Of a stretch of DNA of 64,000 nt, positions 53,860 to 61,708 are shown one piece after another. Both the position numbers and the translations under genes were made by a program. The DNA is taken from contig NZ_JAOWPT010000010.1 of the NCBI RefSeq assembly GCF_025753855.1, forward strand, positions 1 to 64,000, read 5' to 3'. The notes below the pieces were generated by a model. The model was given only the letters and a program-made list of their open reading frames with translations, did no database searches and was not told the DNA's origin. Positions within the stretch are counted from its first letter, which is position 1; the number at the start of each line of letters is the position of its first letter. This stretch comes from Mesorhizobium sp. ZC-5. Its GTDB lineage: Bacteria; Pseudomonadota; Alphaproteobacteria; Rhizobiales; Rhizobiaceae.

Positions 53860-54975
53860 ATGAGTTCCGAAGACCGCCAATTGCGCCGTGGCTGGACCAC
53901 CGGCACCTGTGCCGCGGCCGCAGCCAAGGCTGCGTGCGCGGCGCTTCTGACCGGCGAATTTCCGGACCCCGTGGAGGTGACCTTGCCGGGCGGCGCCCGA
54001 CCGGCTTTCGCGCTGGCGACGCATAAGCTGGCCAATGGCGAAGCAACGGCAGGCATCGTCAAAGACGCGGGCGACGACCCCGACGTCACACATGGCGCAC
54101 TGGTGATGGCGACGGTGCGGCGCAGCAATTCCGGTTCCGGCGTGACGTTCAAGGCTGGTACCGGCGTTGGCACCGTGACGCGGCCAGGCTTGGCATTGGC
54201 GGTCGGCGAACCGGCGATCAACCCGGTGCCGCGCAGGATGATCGCCCAGGCAATTGGCGAAGTGGCCGGCAGCCACGCCGATTATCAGGTCGAGATTTCC
54301 GTCGCCGATGGCGACCGACTGGCGCTGAAGACGCTCAACGGCCGCCTCGGCATCCTTGGCGGCTTGTCGATTCTCGGCACCACGGGGATTGTGATCCCCT
54401 ACTCCTGCTCCGCCTGGATTCACGGGATCAACCAGGGAGTAGACGTCGCCCGCGCTGCCGGGCTCGACCACGTCGCCGGCGCGACCGGCACAACATCGGA
54501 AGCTGCGGTCCAGAAGTTCCACAACCTGCCCGAAATCGCCTTGATCGACATGGGGGACTTCATCGGCGGTATGCTGAAATACATCCGCAAGCACCCTGTG
54601 CCAAAGGTCACCATCGCTGGCGGCGTGGCCAAGATGACCAAGCTCGCGCAAGGCATGCTGGACGTTCACTCCAAGCGCGGACTGGCCGACATGGAGGCGC
54701 TGGCGGCGATCGCCGACGAAACCGGCGCGAGCAATATGCTGGTCGACAGGATCAGAGGCGCCAACACCGTTTCCGAAGCCTTCCAGCATGCGACGGCCGA
54801 AGGCCTGCCGCTCGGCGACACGATCGCTCGCAGGGCGTGGCCCACCGCCGCGGCCGTGCTCGACGATCCGCAAATCGCGCTCGAAATCCTGATATTCGAC
54901 CGCGAGGGCAGGCTGATGGGACAGGCGCCGTTTCAACCTTCTCATGACGCGTCGCGGCCTCTGAAACGGCGCTGA
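53860..54975 (+). CDS. cbiD: Cobalt-precorrin-5B C1-methyltransferase (CbiD-type)
   Basis: This 371-aa protein has the CbiD signature: [18 protein letters not shown] near the N-terminus, [15 protein letters not shown] near residue 93, INPVPRRMI, and [10 protein letters not shown]. CbiD is the anaerobic-pathway C1 methylase; here it stands in a cluster that otherwise encodes aerobic enzymes and no CobF was seen in the window. The start was set at ATG 53860 because homology begins there; an ATG at 53788 is in-frame but lies within cobA on the other strand. Its 3' end overlaps cobM by 34 bp, in convergent orientation. Confidence 0.92.
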   Translation: MSSEDRQLRRGWTTGTCAAAAAKAACAALLTGEFPDPVEVTLPGGARPAFALATHKLANGEATAGIVKDAGDDPDVTHGALVMATVRRSNSGSGVTFKAGTGVGTVTRPGLALAVGEPAINPVPRRMIAQAIGEVAGSHADYQVEISVADGDRLALKTLNGRLGILGGLSILGTTGIVIPYSCSAWIHGINQGVDVARAAGLDHVAGATGTTSEAAVQKFHNLPEIALIDMGDFIGGMLKYIRKHPVPKVTIAGGVAKMTKLAQGMLDVHSKRGLADMEALAAIADETGASNMLVDRIRGANTVSEAFQHATAEGLPLGDTIARRAWPTAAAVLDDPQIALEILIFDREGRLMGQAPFQPSHDASRPLKRR

Positions 54976-55706
54976 TAATAAGCGTCGTAAAGCGAGCTTT
55001 CGCGAAAATCCTCCGCGCCCAGCGAGCGGCCGACCAGGATCAAGGCGGTGCGTTCGGCTGGGTCGGCGGCGAGTTTCGGCACGATGTCCGCCAACGTGCC
55101 GCGGATGATGTTTTCGTCCGGCCAGGAGGCACGCACCACCACGGCGACCGGGCAGTCGGCACCATAGAGCGGCTTCAGTTCGGCAACGACCTGATCGAGT
55201 GCATGGATGGCGAGATGGATCGCCAGAGTCGCGCCGGTGGCGCCAAACGCGGCAAGCGTTTCCCCCTCAGGCATCTTGGAAGCGCGGCCGGATACGCGCG
55301 TCAGCACCAGGCTCTGCGCAACCTCGGGAATGGTCAGTTCGCGGCCAAGCGCTGCCGCGGCGGCGGCAAAGGACGGAACGCCGGGTGTCAACGTATAGGG
55401 AATGCCCAGTTTCTCCAGCCGGCGGATCTGCTCGGCGACGGCGCTCCACACGGAAAGATCACCCGAATGCAATCGCGCCACATCCTGGCCGGCACGATGG
55501 GCGGTGGCATATTCGAGCTCGATCTCGTCTAGCGACAGCGGCGCGGTATCGATCAGTCTCGCGTCCGGCGGGCAGTATCGCAGCAACTCCGTCGGCACGA
55601 TGGAGCCGGCGTAAAGGCAGACCGGGCAGCTTGCGAGCAATTTGCTGCCGCGGACGGTGATCAGATCGGGCGCGCCAGGGCCGGCGCCGATGAAATGCAC
55701 CGTCAC
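54942..55706 (-). CDS. cobM: Precorrin-4 C11-methyltransferase
   Basis: This 254-aa SAM-dependent methyltransferase methylates C-11 of the tetrapyrrole. It begins [22 protein letters not shown], with [15 protein letters not shown] and the usual SAM-binding VRASWPDE segment. Translation is coupled to cobE by a 4-bp overlap. Its last 34 bp are antisense to the cbiD 3' end. Confidence 0.94.
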   Translation of the reverse strand: MTVHFIGAGPGAPDLITVRGSKLLASCPVCLYAGSIVPTELLRYCPPDARLIDTAPLSLDEIELEYATAHRAGQDVARLHSGDLSVWSAVAEQIRRLEKLGIPYTLTPGVPSFAAAAAALGRELTIPEVAQSLVLTRVSGRASKMPEGETLAAFGATGATLAIHLAIHALDQVVAELKPLYGADCPVAVVVRASWPDENIIRGTLADIVPKLAADPAERTALILVGRSLGAEDFRESSLYDAYYQRRFRGRDAS

Positions 55707-56089
55707 TTGCCGTCTCCGCTGACCGCGATGGCGCAGGTGACAGGCCCAACGGCGAGACGCGGACCGAGCAGCATGGAATCGGCGCCGGCCGCCGCCAGTG
55801 CTGCCGCTTCCGAGACCGATCCCACCCCAGTCAGCTCAAGAGACTTTTCCGAGCAACTGACGGCGCGGTCGTCGGCCACTTTCAATTCGGCGATGCCGAT
55901 GATCTGCAATGGCAATCCCAATCTCGCACCCGCCTCGGCGATGCCGCCTTCATCCAGCTTGATCTCACCGGTCGCCAGCGCATCGAGATGCGGACGGGGA
56001 ACGGCGAAATGGTCGAGTGCTTCGGCCACCGCCGCCAGCACCTCTTCCGCGCTCACGCCTTTCCGGCAGCCTATTCCCGCTATGACCAT
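55703..56089 (-). CDS. cobE: Cobalamin biosynthesis protein CobE (CbiG C-terminal family)
   Basis: This 128-aa small protein begins [24 protein letters not shown], which is typical of the CbiG C-terminal/CobE family. CobE is needed for efficient aerobic synthesis, although its chemical role is unclear. Start ATG 56089 was chosen over the GTG at 56107. It overlaps cobL and cobM. Cytosolic. Confidence 0.88.
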   Translation of the reverse strand: MVIAGIGCRKGVSAEEVLAAVAEALDHFAVPRPHLDALATGEIKLDEGGIAEAGARLGLPLQIIGIAELKVADDRAVSCSEKSLELTGVGSVSEAAALAAAGADSMLLGPRLAVGPVTCAIAVSGDGK

Positions 56090-57315
56090 TTTTTCACCCA
56101 CGACCACTGCGTGACCGGCATGGCGGGCCGCCAGCCACTCATCGAACCGACAGGATTGGCGCGCGATACCGCGATGCGGATCAGGTCGCCGCCAAGCTCC
56201 CGATATTTTGCCAGCAAGAGCGCTTCCATCTCCAGCGTCACCGCGTTGGCGACGAGCCGTCCACCGGGTTTCAATGCGTCGATGGCTGCTGACAGAACCC
56301 CGTCATCACTGCCGCCGCCGCCGATGAAGATGGCGTCGGGCGGTGCCAACCCAGCGAGTGCGGCCGGTGCTGCGCCTCTGACAATCTCGAGGTCCGGCAC
56401 GCCGCATGCCTTTGCGTTGCGACCGATGCGAGCGGAACGCTCCGGATCGGTCTCGATGGCGACGGCGCGCAGTGATGGATCGGCCAGCATCCATTCGATC
56501 GCTACCGAACCCGAGCCGGCGCCGATGTCCCACAACAACTCGCCGCGGCGCGGCGCCAGCGCCGACAGGGTCGCGGCGCGGATTTCGCGCTTGGTGATCT
56601 GGCCGTCATGCTCGAACAGATCGTCAGCAAGCCCGGGCGTCAGCTGCAGGATGCGCGCGCCTATGTCGGCGGCCACTTCGATGCCGACAAGATTGAGAGG
56701 ATTGATGCCGGCAAGCGAAAAGGCGGAGGCCTGCTGCGTCGTGATCTTTTCGCCACTCCCGCCCAGCGCTTCCATGACAGTAAGCCGTGACTTACCGAAG
56801 CCCAAGTCGGAAAGCAGCAGCGCCAATGCGGCCGGACCATCGGCATCCGACGTCAGCGCCAGAATTCGTTGGCCGTGATGCAACTGCGGCCGGATCAAGT
56901 CGAGCACCTTGCCATGCAGCGAAATCGTCGTGGTCGAATGCAACGGCCAACCAAGGCGCGCAGCGGCGAGACTGAACGCCGAGGGGGACGGCAGTACCTC
57001 CATCTCCGCCGGATCGATGTGACGGGCAAGCGTGGCGCCGACGCCATGCAGGAACGGGTCACCGGAGGCAAGCACGCAGACATTCTTTTGCCCGCGCAAG
57101 CCGACAACCGCCTCGATGCCGTGCTCGAACGGGCTTGGCCAGGCGCGAGCTTTGCCAGTGATCAGTTCAGCGGCAAGAGCCAGATGGCGTTTGCCGCCGA
57201 AGACGATTTCCGCCGCGCGGACCTTCTGCTTTGCCGCATCGCCGAAGCCGGAAACGCCGTCCTCCCCGAGGCCGACGATGGACAGCCATTTCAGTGACGG
57301 TTGATTCTGAGACAT
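56080..57315 (-). CDS. cobL: Precorrin-6Y C5,15-methyltransferase (decarboxylating)
   Basis: This 411-aa two-domain enzyme methylates C-5 and C-15 and decarboxylates the C-12 acetate. The N-terminal half has the tetrapyrrole methylase fold (SIVGLGEDGVSGF, VLASGDPFLHGVG) and the C-terminal half a Rossmann SAM domain (LLWDIGAGSGSVAIEW). The start was set at ATG 57315 (MSQNQPSLK); ATG 57330 is possible. It heads the cobL-cobE-cobM group; the spacer to cobK (57456, plus) carries a palindromic repeat. Confidence 0.93.
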   Translation of the reverse strand: MSQNQPSLKWLSIVGLGEDGVSGFGDAAKQKVRAAEIVFGGKRHLALAAELITGKARAWPSPFEHGIEAVVGLRGQKNVCVLASGDPFLHGVGATLARHIDPAEMEVLPSPSAFSLAAARLGWPLHSTTTISLHGKVLDLIRPQLHHGQRILALTSDADGPAALALLLSDLGFGKSRLTVMEALGGSGEKITTQQASAFSLAGINPLNLVGIEVAADIGARILQLTPGLADDLFEHDGQITKREIRAATLSALAPRRGELLWDIGAGSGSVAIEWMLADPSLRAVAIETDPERSARIGRNAKACGVPDLEIVRGAAPAALAGLAPPDAIFIGGGGSDDGVLSAAIDALKPGGRLVANAVTLEMEALLLAKYRELGGDLIRIAVSRANPVGSMSGWRPAMPVTQWSWVKKWS

Positions 57316-57340
57316 CGCGCTGCCCTTCATCCGCCTGCCG

Positions 57341-57436
57341 GCACCTTCTCCCCGTCAAAGACGGAGAGTACGGAAAAGCGGCAACGCCGACGCCCCCCTC
57401 TCCCCGTTCCTGTGGGGAGAGGGTAAGGGTGAAGGA
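57341..57436. repeat. Palindromic repeat between divergent cobL and cobK
   Basis: CACCTTCTCCCCGTC, a CTCTCCCC/GGGGAGAG pair near 57400-57421 and a trailing GGTGAAGG make up an imperfect mosaic palindrome resembling the 4821-4953 family. It occupies most of the divergent spacer and so also overlaps the likely promoters of both genes. Confidence 0.55.
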
Positions 57437-57455
57437 CAATTTTTCGCGAACACGC

Positions 57456-58223
57456 ATGAAAAAAGTTCTGATCCTCGGCGGCACCACCGAAGCCCGCCTT
57501 CTCGCCGGCAGGCTGGCGGCGCGCGGCGACCTGGACATCGTCCTGTCGCTGGCCGGCCGCACGGCCGAACCCGCCGAGCAACCGGTGCCGGTGCGTAGGG
57601 GCGGGTTCGGCGGCGCGGAAGGCCTGGCCAGTCACCTTCGCGACCAGCATATCGACCTTTTGATCGATGCCACGCATCCCTATGCGGCGCAGATTTCGCG
57701 CAACGCCGAAGCGGCTGCGCGGCTTTCCGGCGTGCCGGCTTTTGCGCTGCGCCGTACGGCCTGGGAGCCGGTCGCCGGCGACCGCTGGCACCTCGTCGCT
57801 GACGCAAAAGAGGCGGTGGCTGTTTTGGGCAACGAACCGCGCCGTGTCTTTCTGGCGCTTGGACGCCAGGAGATCGGCCCGTTCGCCAAGGCGCCGCAAC
57901 ACAGCTATGTCATTCGAAGTGTCGACCCGATCGAGCCGCCGCTCAATGTGCCCGACGCAGAATACATTCTGGCGCGTGGGCCGTTCGCCGAAGCGGACGA
58001 ACGCCGATTGCTTGCCGAGCGGCGCATCAACACGATCGTCGCCAAGAACAGCGGCGGCAGCGCCACCTACGGCAAGATCGCGGCCGCACGGGAACTGGGC
58101 ATCGACATGATCCTGTTCCGGCGACCGGATGTACCCGACATGCCGTCGGTCGAGACGGTCGCGGAGGCCGTCACGATGGTAGATCATCTCACCGCCTCCG
58201 CCACCAGGAAGCGTGGCGTATAG
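57456..58223 (+). CDS. cobK: Precorrin-6A reductase
   Basis: This 255-aa NADPH-dependent enzyme reduces the C18-C19 double bond of precorrin-6A. It starts KKVLILGGTTEARLLAGRLA, with DATHPYAAQISRNA and a C-terminal GKIAAARELGI segment. The start is ATG 57456, where family homology begins; the upstream frame is only repeat sequence. It is on the opposite strand from the surrounding cob genes and its 3' end overlaps cobJ by 40 bp. Confidence 0.93.
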   Translation: MKKVLILGGTTEARLLAGRLAARGDLDIVLSLAGRTAEPAEQPVPVRRGGFGGAEGLASHLRDQHIDLLIDATHPYAAQISRNAEAAARLSGVPAFALRRTAWEPVAGDRWHLVADAKEAVAVLGNEPRRVFLALGRQEIGPFAKAPQHSYVIRSVDPIEPPLNVPDAEYILARGPFAEADERRLLAERRINTIVAKNSGGSATYGKIAAARELGIDMILFRRPDVPDMPSVETVAEAVTMVDHLTASATRKRGV

Positions 58224-58951
58224 ACCAGCGGACCGCGCTCGCCACGCTCGATGATACGCGTCTCGGGCGAACCGATGATGACGCAGGTCGCCATGTCAGC
58301 GCGCGCGGCGTCGGCTTCGGCAAGTCTCATCACCGCCATGCGCTCGTCCGGCCGGCCGGCCGCGCGGCCGAGGATCACCGGCGTTGTGCCAGGCAGGATC
58401 CGGCGCAAATTCTCGAACGCCTTGCCGAGTTGCCAGGGTCTGGCACGGCTGATCGGGTTGTAGAGCGCAATGACGAAACCGGCGCGAGCGACCGCTTCCA
58501 GCCTGGCTTCGATAACCTCCCAGGGCTTGAGATTGTCGGAGAGCGAAATGGCGCAAAAATCGTGGCCGAGCGGCGCTCCGATGCGCGCGGCGACCGCCAA
58601 CATGGCGGTGACACCGGGAACGACGACGAGATCGATATCCCGCCATTCGGCCGGCCCCGCTTCAATCGCCTCGCACACCGCCGCGGCCATGGCGAAGACG
58701 CCGGGATCGCCGCCGGAGACGACGCAGACATTCTTCCCCTCGGCGGCGCGCTTCAGTGCGGCGGAAGCGCGGTCCAGTTCTTCGCGGTTGTCGGAAGCAT
58801 TGCTGACCTGGTCCGGCCTGAGATTCAGACGATCAAGGTAAGGCGCATAGCCGAAGAACTCCTGTCCCTCCGCCACCAGCCGAGCAGCTTCCGGCGTCAC
58901 CTGCTCCGGGCTACCGGGGCCGAGGCCGATGACGGCGATACGGCCAGTCAC
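58184..58951 (-). CDS. cobJ: Precorrin-3B C17-methyltransferase
   Basis: This 255-aa ring-contraction methyltransferase begins VTGRIAVIGLGPGSPEQVTPEA. A GTG start at 58951 overlaps the cobI stop (GTGA) and is preceded by GGAGGAAC, a good ribosome binding site. Later family segments are VVSGGDPGVFAMAAAV and FVIALYNPISRARPWQ. The longer open frame to 59257 lies within cobI and is spurious. The 3' end is antisense to cobK. Confidence 0.93.
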   Translation of the reverse strand: MTGRIAVIGLGPGSPEQVTPEAARLVAEGQEFFGYAPYLDRLNLRPDQVSNASDNREELDRASAALKRAAEGKNVCVVSGGDPGVFAMAAAVCEAIEAGPAEWRDIDLVVVPGVTAMLAVAARIGAPLGHDFCAISLSDNLKPWEVIEARLEAVARAGFVIALYNPISRARPWQLGKAFENLRRILPGTTPVILGRAAGRPDERMAVMRLAEADAARADMATCVIIGSPETRIIERGERGPLVYTPRFLVAEAVR

Positions 58952-59685
58952 GGCTTGTTCCTCCAGCCGGGGACCAGCACAATGGCAAAGTAAGGCGCCT
59001 GGTCGTCGCCCTTGTCGGCAAGTCGCATCGACAGGGAATTTGCCATGGTTCCGCGTTCGACATAGATCGCGTCGGCAAGCTTGCCGGCGGCTTCCAGCGC
59101 CCGGCGGACTTTCGGCAGGTTGCGGCCGATCTTCATGATGACGGCCGCGTCGGTGTCGGCCAGCCGCCGTGTCAGTTCGAATTCGCTCATCGTGCCAGGC
59201 AGCACCGACAGCACATCGTCGCCCTGGACGATCGGCGTTCCGGTCTCCGACCAGCATCCCGACATGGCTGTCACACCGGGAATGACCTCGGTCGGGAAAC
59301 GATGCGACAACCGCACATGCAGGTGCATGTAGGAACCGTAGAAAAGCGGATCGCCTTCGGACAGAACGGCGACAGTTCGGCCTTGTTCGAGGTGTCCGGC
59401 CACGGTGTGGGCGGACTCTTCATAGAAATCGGCGATCTGTATGCGGTAGTCGTTGTTTTCCTTGTCGATTTCCGTGGTCACAGGATAGAGCAGCGGCAAT
59501 TCTATCCACGTCGGCCGAACATGAGCCTCGACGATGGCACGAGCATTGCTGTTGTTGCCCCGCTTGGCGAAATGCGCCACGACATCGGCCTCGGCCAGCG
59601 CACGCACCGCCTTCAACGTCAGCAATTCCGGATCGCCGGGACCGGTGCCGACGCCGACGAGGCGACCTTTTGCAAGCGAATTCAA
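58948..59685 (-). CDS. cobI: Precorrin-2 C20-methyltransferase
   Basis: This 245-aa SAM-dependent enzyme methylates C-20. It begins KGRLVGVGTGPGDPELLTLKAVRAL and has VAVLSEGDPLFYGSYMHL near residue 106. The only well-placed start is TTG 59685, which overlaps the cobH stop (TTGA), so expression is coupled. The GDPxFYG motif is normal for the family. Confidence 0.93.
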   Translation of the reverse strand: MNSLAKGRLVGVGTGPGDPELLTLKAVRALAEADVVAHFAKRGNNSNARAIVEAHVRPTWIELPLLYPVTTEIDKENNDYRIQIADFYEESAHTVAGHLEQGRTVAVLSEGDPLFYGSYMHLHVRLSHRFPTEVIPGVTAMSGCWSETGTPIVQGDDVLSVLPGTMSEFELTRRLADTDAAVIMKIGRNLPKVRRALEAAGKLADAIYVERGTMANSLSMRLADKGDDQAPYFAIVLVPGWRNKP

Positions 59686-60317
59686 AGGCCCGGCCTCGCC
59701 AAGGAGTTGAGGGCAGCAGCCGTCATCGCGCTGCCGCCCATGCGTCCGCGCACGATGGTGAACGGGATGCCGAGATCGCTTTCAGCCAGCGCCTCCTTCG
59801 ATTCGGCCGCACCGACGAAGCCGACCGGCATGCCGATGATCGCGGCGGGCTTCGGCGCGCCAGACCGCAGCTTGTCGAGCAGGTAGAACAGCGCTGTCGG
59901 CGCATTGCCGATGGCGACGACGGAGCCTGCCAGCCTGTCGCCCCACAATTCGATCGCGGCGGCCGAGCGCGTGTTGTCGATTTTCGCGGCAATTTCAGAC
60001 GTTTGCGGGTGTCGCAACGTGCAAACCACCTCGTTGCCGGCCGGCAGGCGTGCACGGGTAACGCCATGCGCCACCATTTCGGCATCGCAGAAGATCGGCG
60101 CACCGGACTTCAACGCAGCGCGCGCGGACGAAACGAAATCCGGTGAGAAAACAAAATGCTGCGCTGCCTCGACCTGGCCGCAGGCGTGGATCATGCGAAT
60201 GGCGACATCGGCCTCCGCTTCGGTGAAGCGCGACAGGTCGGCCTCGGCGCGGATGATGGCGAAGGATTTTTCGTAAATCGCCGTACCGTCGCGAATATAG
60301 TCGTTTGCGGTCATCAT
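59682..60317 (-). CDS. cobH: Precorrin-8X methylmutase
   Basis: This 211-aa enzyme moves the C-11 methyl group to C-12, forming hydrogenobyrinic acid. It contains the family segment MIHACGQVEAAQHFVFS with the catalytic His, GAPIFCDAEMVAHGV, and GMPVGFVGAAESKEAL. ATG 60317 gives an ATGA-type overlap with cobG; ATG 60314 is the next codon. Confidence 0.93.
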   Translation of the reverse strand: MMTANDYIRDGTAIYEKSFAIIRAEADLSRFTEAEADVAIRMIHACGQVEAAQHFVFSPDFVSSARAALKSGAPIFCDAEMVAHGVTRARLPAGNEVVCTLRHPQTSEIAAKIDNTRSAAAIELWGDRLAGSVVAIGNAPTALFYLLDKLRSGAPKPAAIIGMPVGFVGAAESKEALAESDLGIPFTIVRGRMGGSAMTAAALNSLARPGL

Positions 60318-61708
60318 GGTCCCTGAAAAGCTGCGGCGACACGTTGGACGCCGAGCCGGGAAAAACACGTCCTAGCATCTTCCCCCGGCCGCCGCATGTC
60401 GCGGTATAGGCCGGCAAGGCGCTGAAAACCATGCCTGATTTCGGCATTCGGGAGTCGCACATCGGCCACGTCCGATGCCGTGCCGCCGACGACCAGGCCG
60501 ATGCCATCCGGGTAGCCGACAAATGTCAGGTCGGCGGTCGTCGGATGCGCGCAGCCCTTTCCGCAGCCTGATGCGTGGAAACTCAGCGAATTGTCGAAAA
60601 GCCCGGTGCCCAACGCCGCAAACTGCTCGGCCACGACGCGCGCCGCCATGTTGCCCGACGCGCAGGCAGGGCTGCCCGGACAGGCTGCGATGCAAAGCCG
60701 CGTATCGCCGGGGTCGCCGATGAAACCATGGCGTGGGGCGATATCACGCAGACCAGCGCAAACGGAAAAGTCGGATGCGATGGCGAGGAGCGCACGACCC
60801 GGTGCGAGGCGAAACTCACTGACGCCTGCGGCTTCGGCTTCGCGGCAGAAACCGGCGAGGCGCGAGGCCTCGATCTGGCCGAACGGCAACCCGACCCCGA
60901 GCGCGGCTCGCCCATCTCGAAGCTCGAAGACGCCAATCGGCAGAGCACTCTGGAGGCTGCCCTGGGGGCGAAGGACAACAATGTTGGACCCGGCGTCGTT
61001 TTCCGGTGCTTCCGGCGGGCCGGCAGGTGGCGGCTCCGAACCCGCCCAGGTCAATTGCCTGCGCAGGATCGCCGGCGCGATGTTCCGCCCCCGCGCCTTG
61101 AAACCCATCTCGGCGATCGCCAGGAGCGTGGTCATGACTGCATCGCAGGCATGTTTTTCGTCGAGCAGAGCGATCGGCGCGGCGGTCGCGGCATTGCCGC
61201 CAACGGAAAGCTGCCAGTCCACATTCTGGCCGCTTCGTACCGCCGCCAACCGAACATCGGCCTGCACGCCCGCCATGTTGAGACGACCGCCGCCGTCGAC
61301 AATAACAGATACCTTCGGGCCGAGGCGTTGCGGCAGATCGGTTGCTGTGATTGCCCTGCTGACGGCGTCGACCAGCGCACGCGGATCGGCGACCTCGTGC
61401 GGATCGAGCCCTGCAAGCGGTCCCATTTCGACCGGCACACCTTCGCGCACGACGATGCCAAGCGCGTCGATGTCTACGGCAAGCGGCGCCACCGTTGCGG
61501 CCTCCAGCCCCCTGATCTGCAGGCTGCCGCGTCCGGTGACTTCAAGAATGCTGTTGCCGTGGCGAAAGGCGGCTTCGGCCAAACCGGCCAGAGCCGTGGG
61601 CGTAAAATAGCCATTGGCGGGGCTGAGACGTACCAGAAGCCCGTCACCGGTCTGCATTGGCGCGGAAAGTGCCGGACAAGCGCCGCGAGGCAACGGAAGC
61701 GCGTTCAC
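60314..61708 (-). CDS. cobG: Precorrin-3B synthase (CobG)
   Basis: This 464-aa iron-sulfur oxygenase of the nitrite/sulfite reductase fold makes precorrin-3B with molecular oxygen, which marks the aerobic pathway. The cysteines for the 4Fe-4S centre are in LCIAACPGSPAC and SGCGKGCAHP. Length is normal. It overlaps cobN by 4 bp and cobH by 1-4 bp. Confidence 0.93.
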   Translation of the reverse strand: MNALPLPRGACPALSAPMQTGDGLLVRLSPANGYFTPTALAGLAEAAFRHGNSILEVTGRGSLQIRGLEAATVAPLAVDIDALGIVVREGVPVEMGPLAGLDPHEVADPRALVDAVSRAITATDLPQRLGPKVSVIVDGGGRLNMAGVQADVRLAAVRSGQNVDWQLSVGGNAATAAPIALLDEKHACDAVMTTLLAIAEMGFKARGRNIAPAILRRQLTWAGSEPPPAGPPEAPENDAGSNIVVLRPQGSLQSALPIGVFELRDGRAALGVGLPFGQIEASRLAGFCREAEAAGVSEFRLAPGRALLAIASDFSVCAGLRDIAPRHGFIGDPGDTRLCIAACPGSPACASGNMAARVVAEQFAALGTGLFDNSLSFHASGCGKGCAHPTTADLTFVGYPDGIGLVVGGTASDVADVRLPNAEIRHGFQRLAGLYRDMRRPGEDARTCFSRLGVQRVAAAFQGP

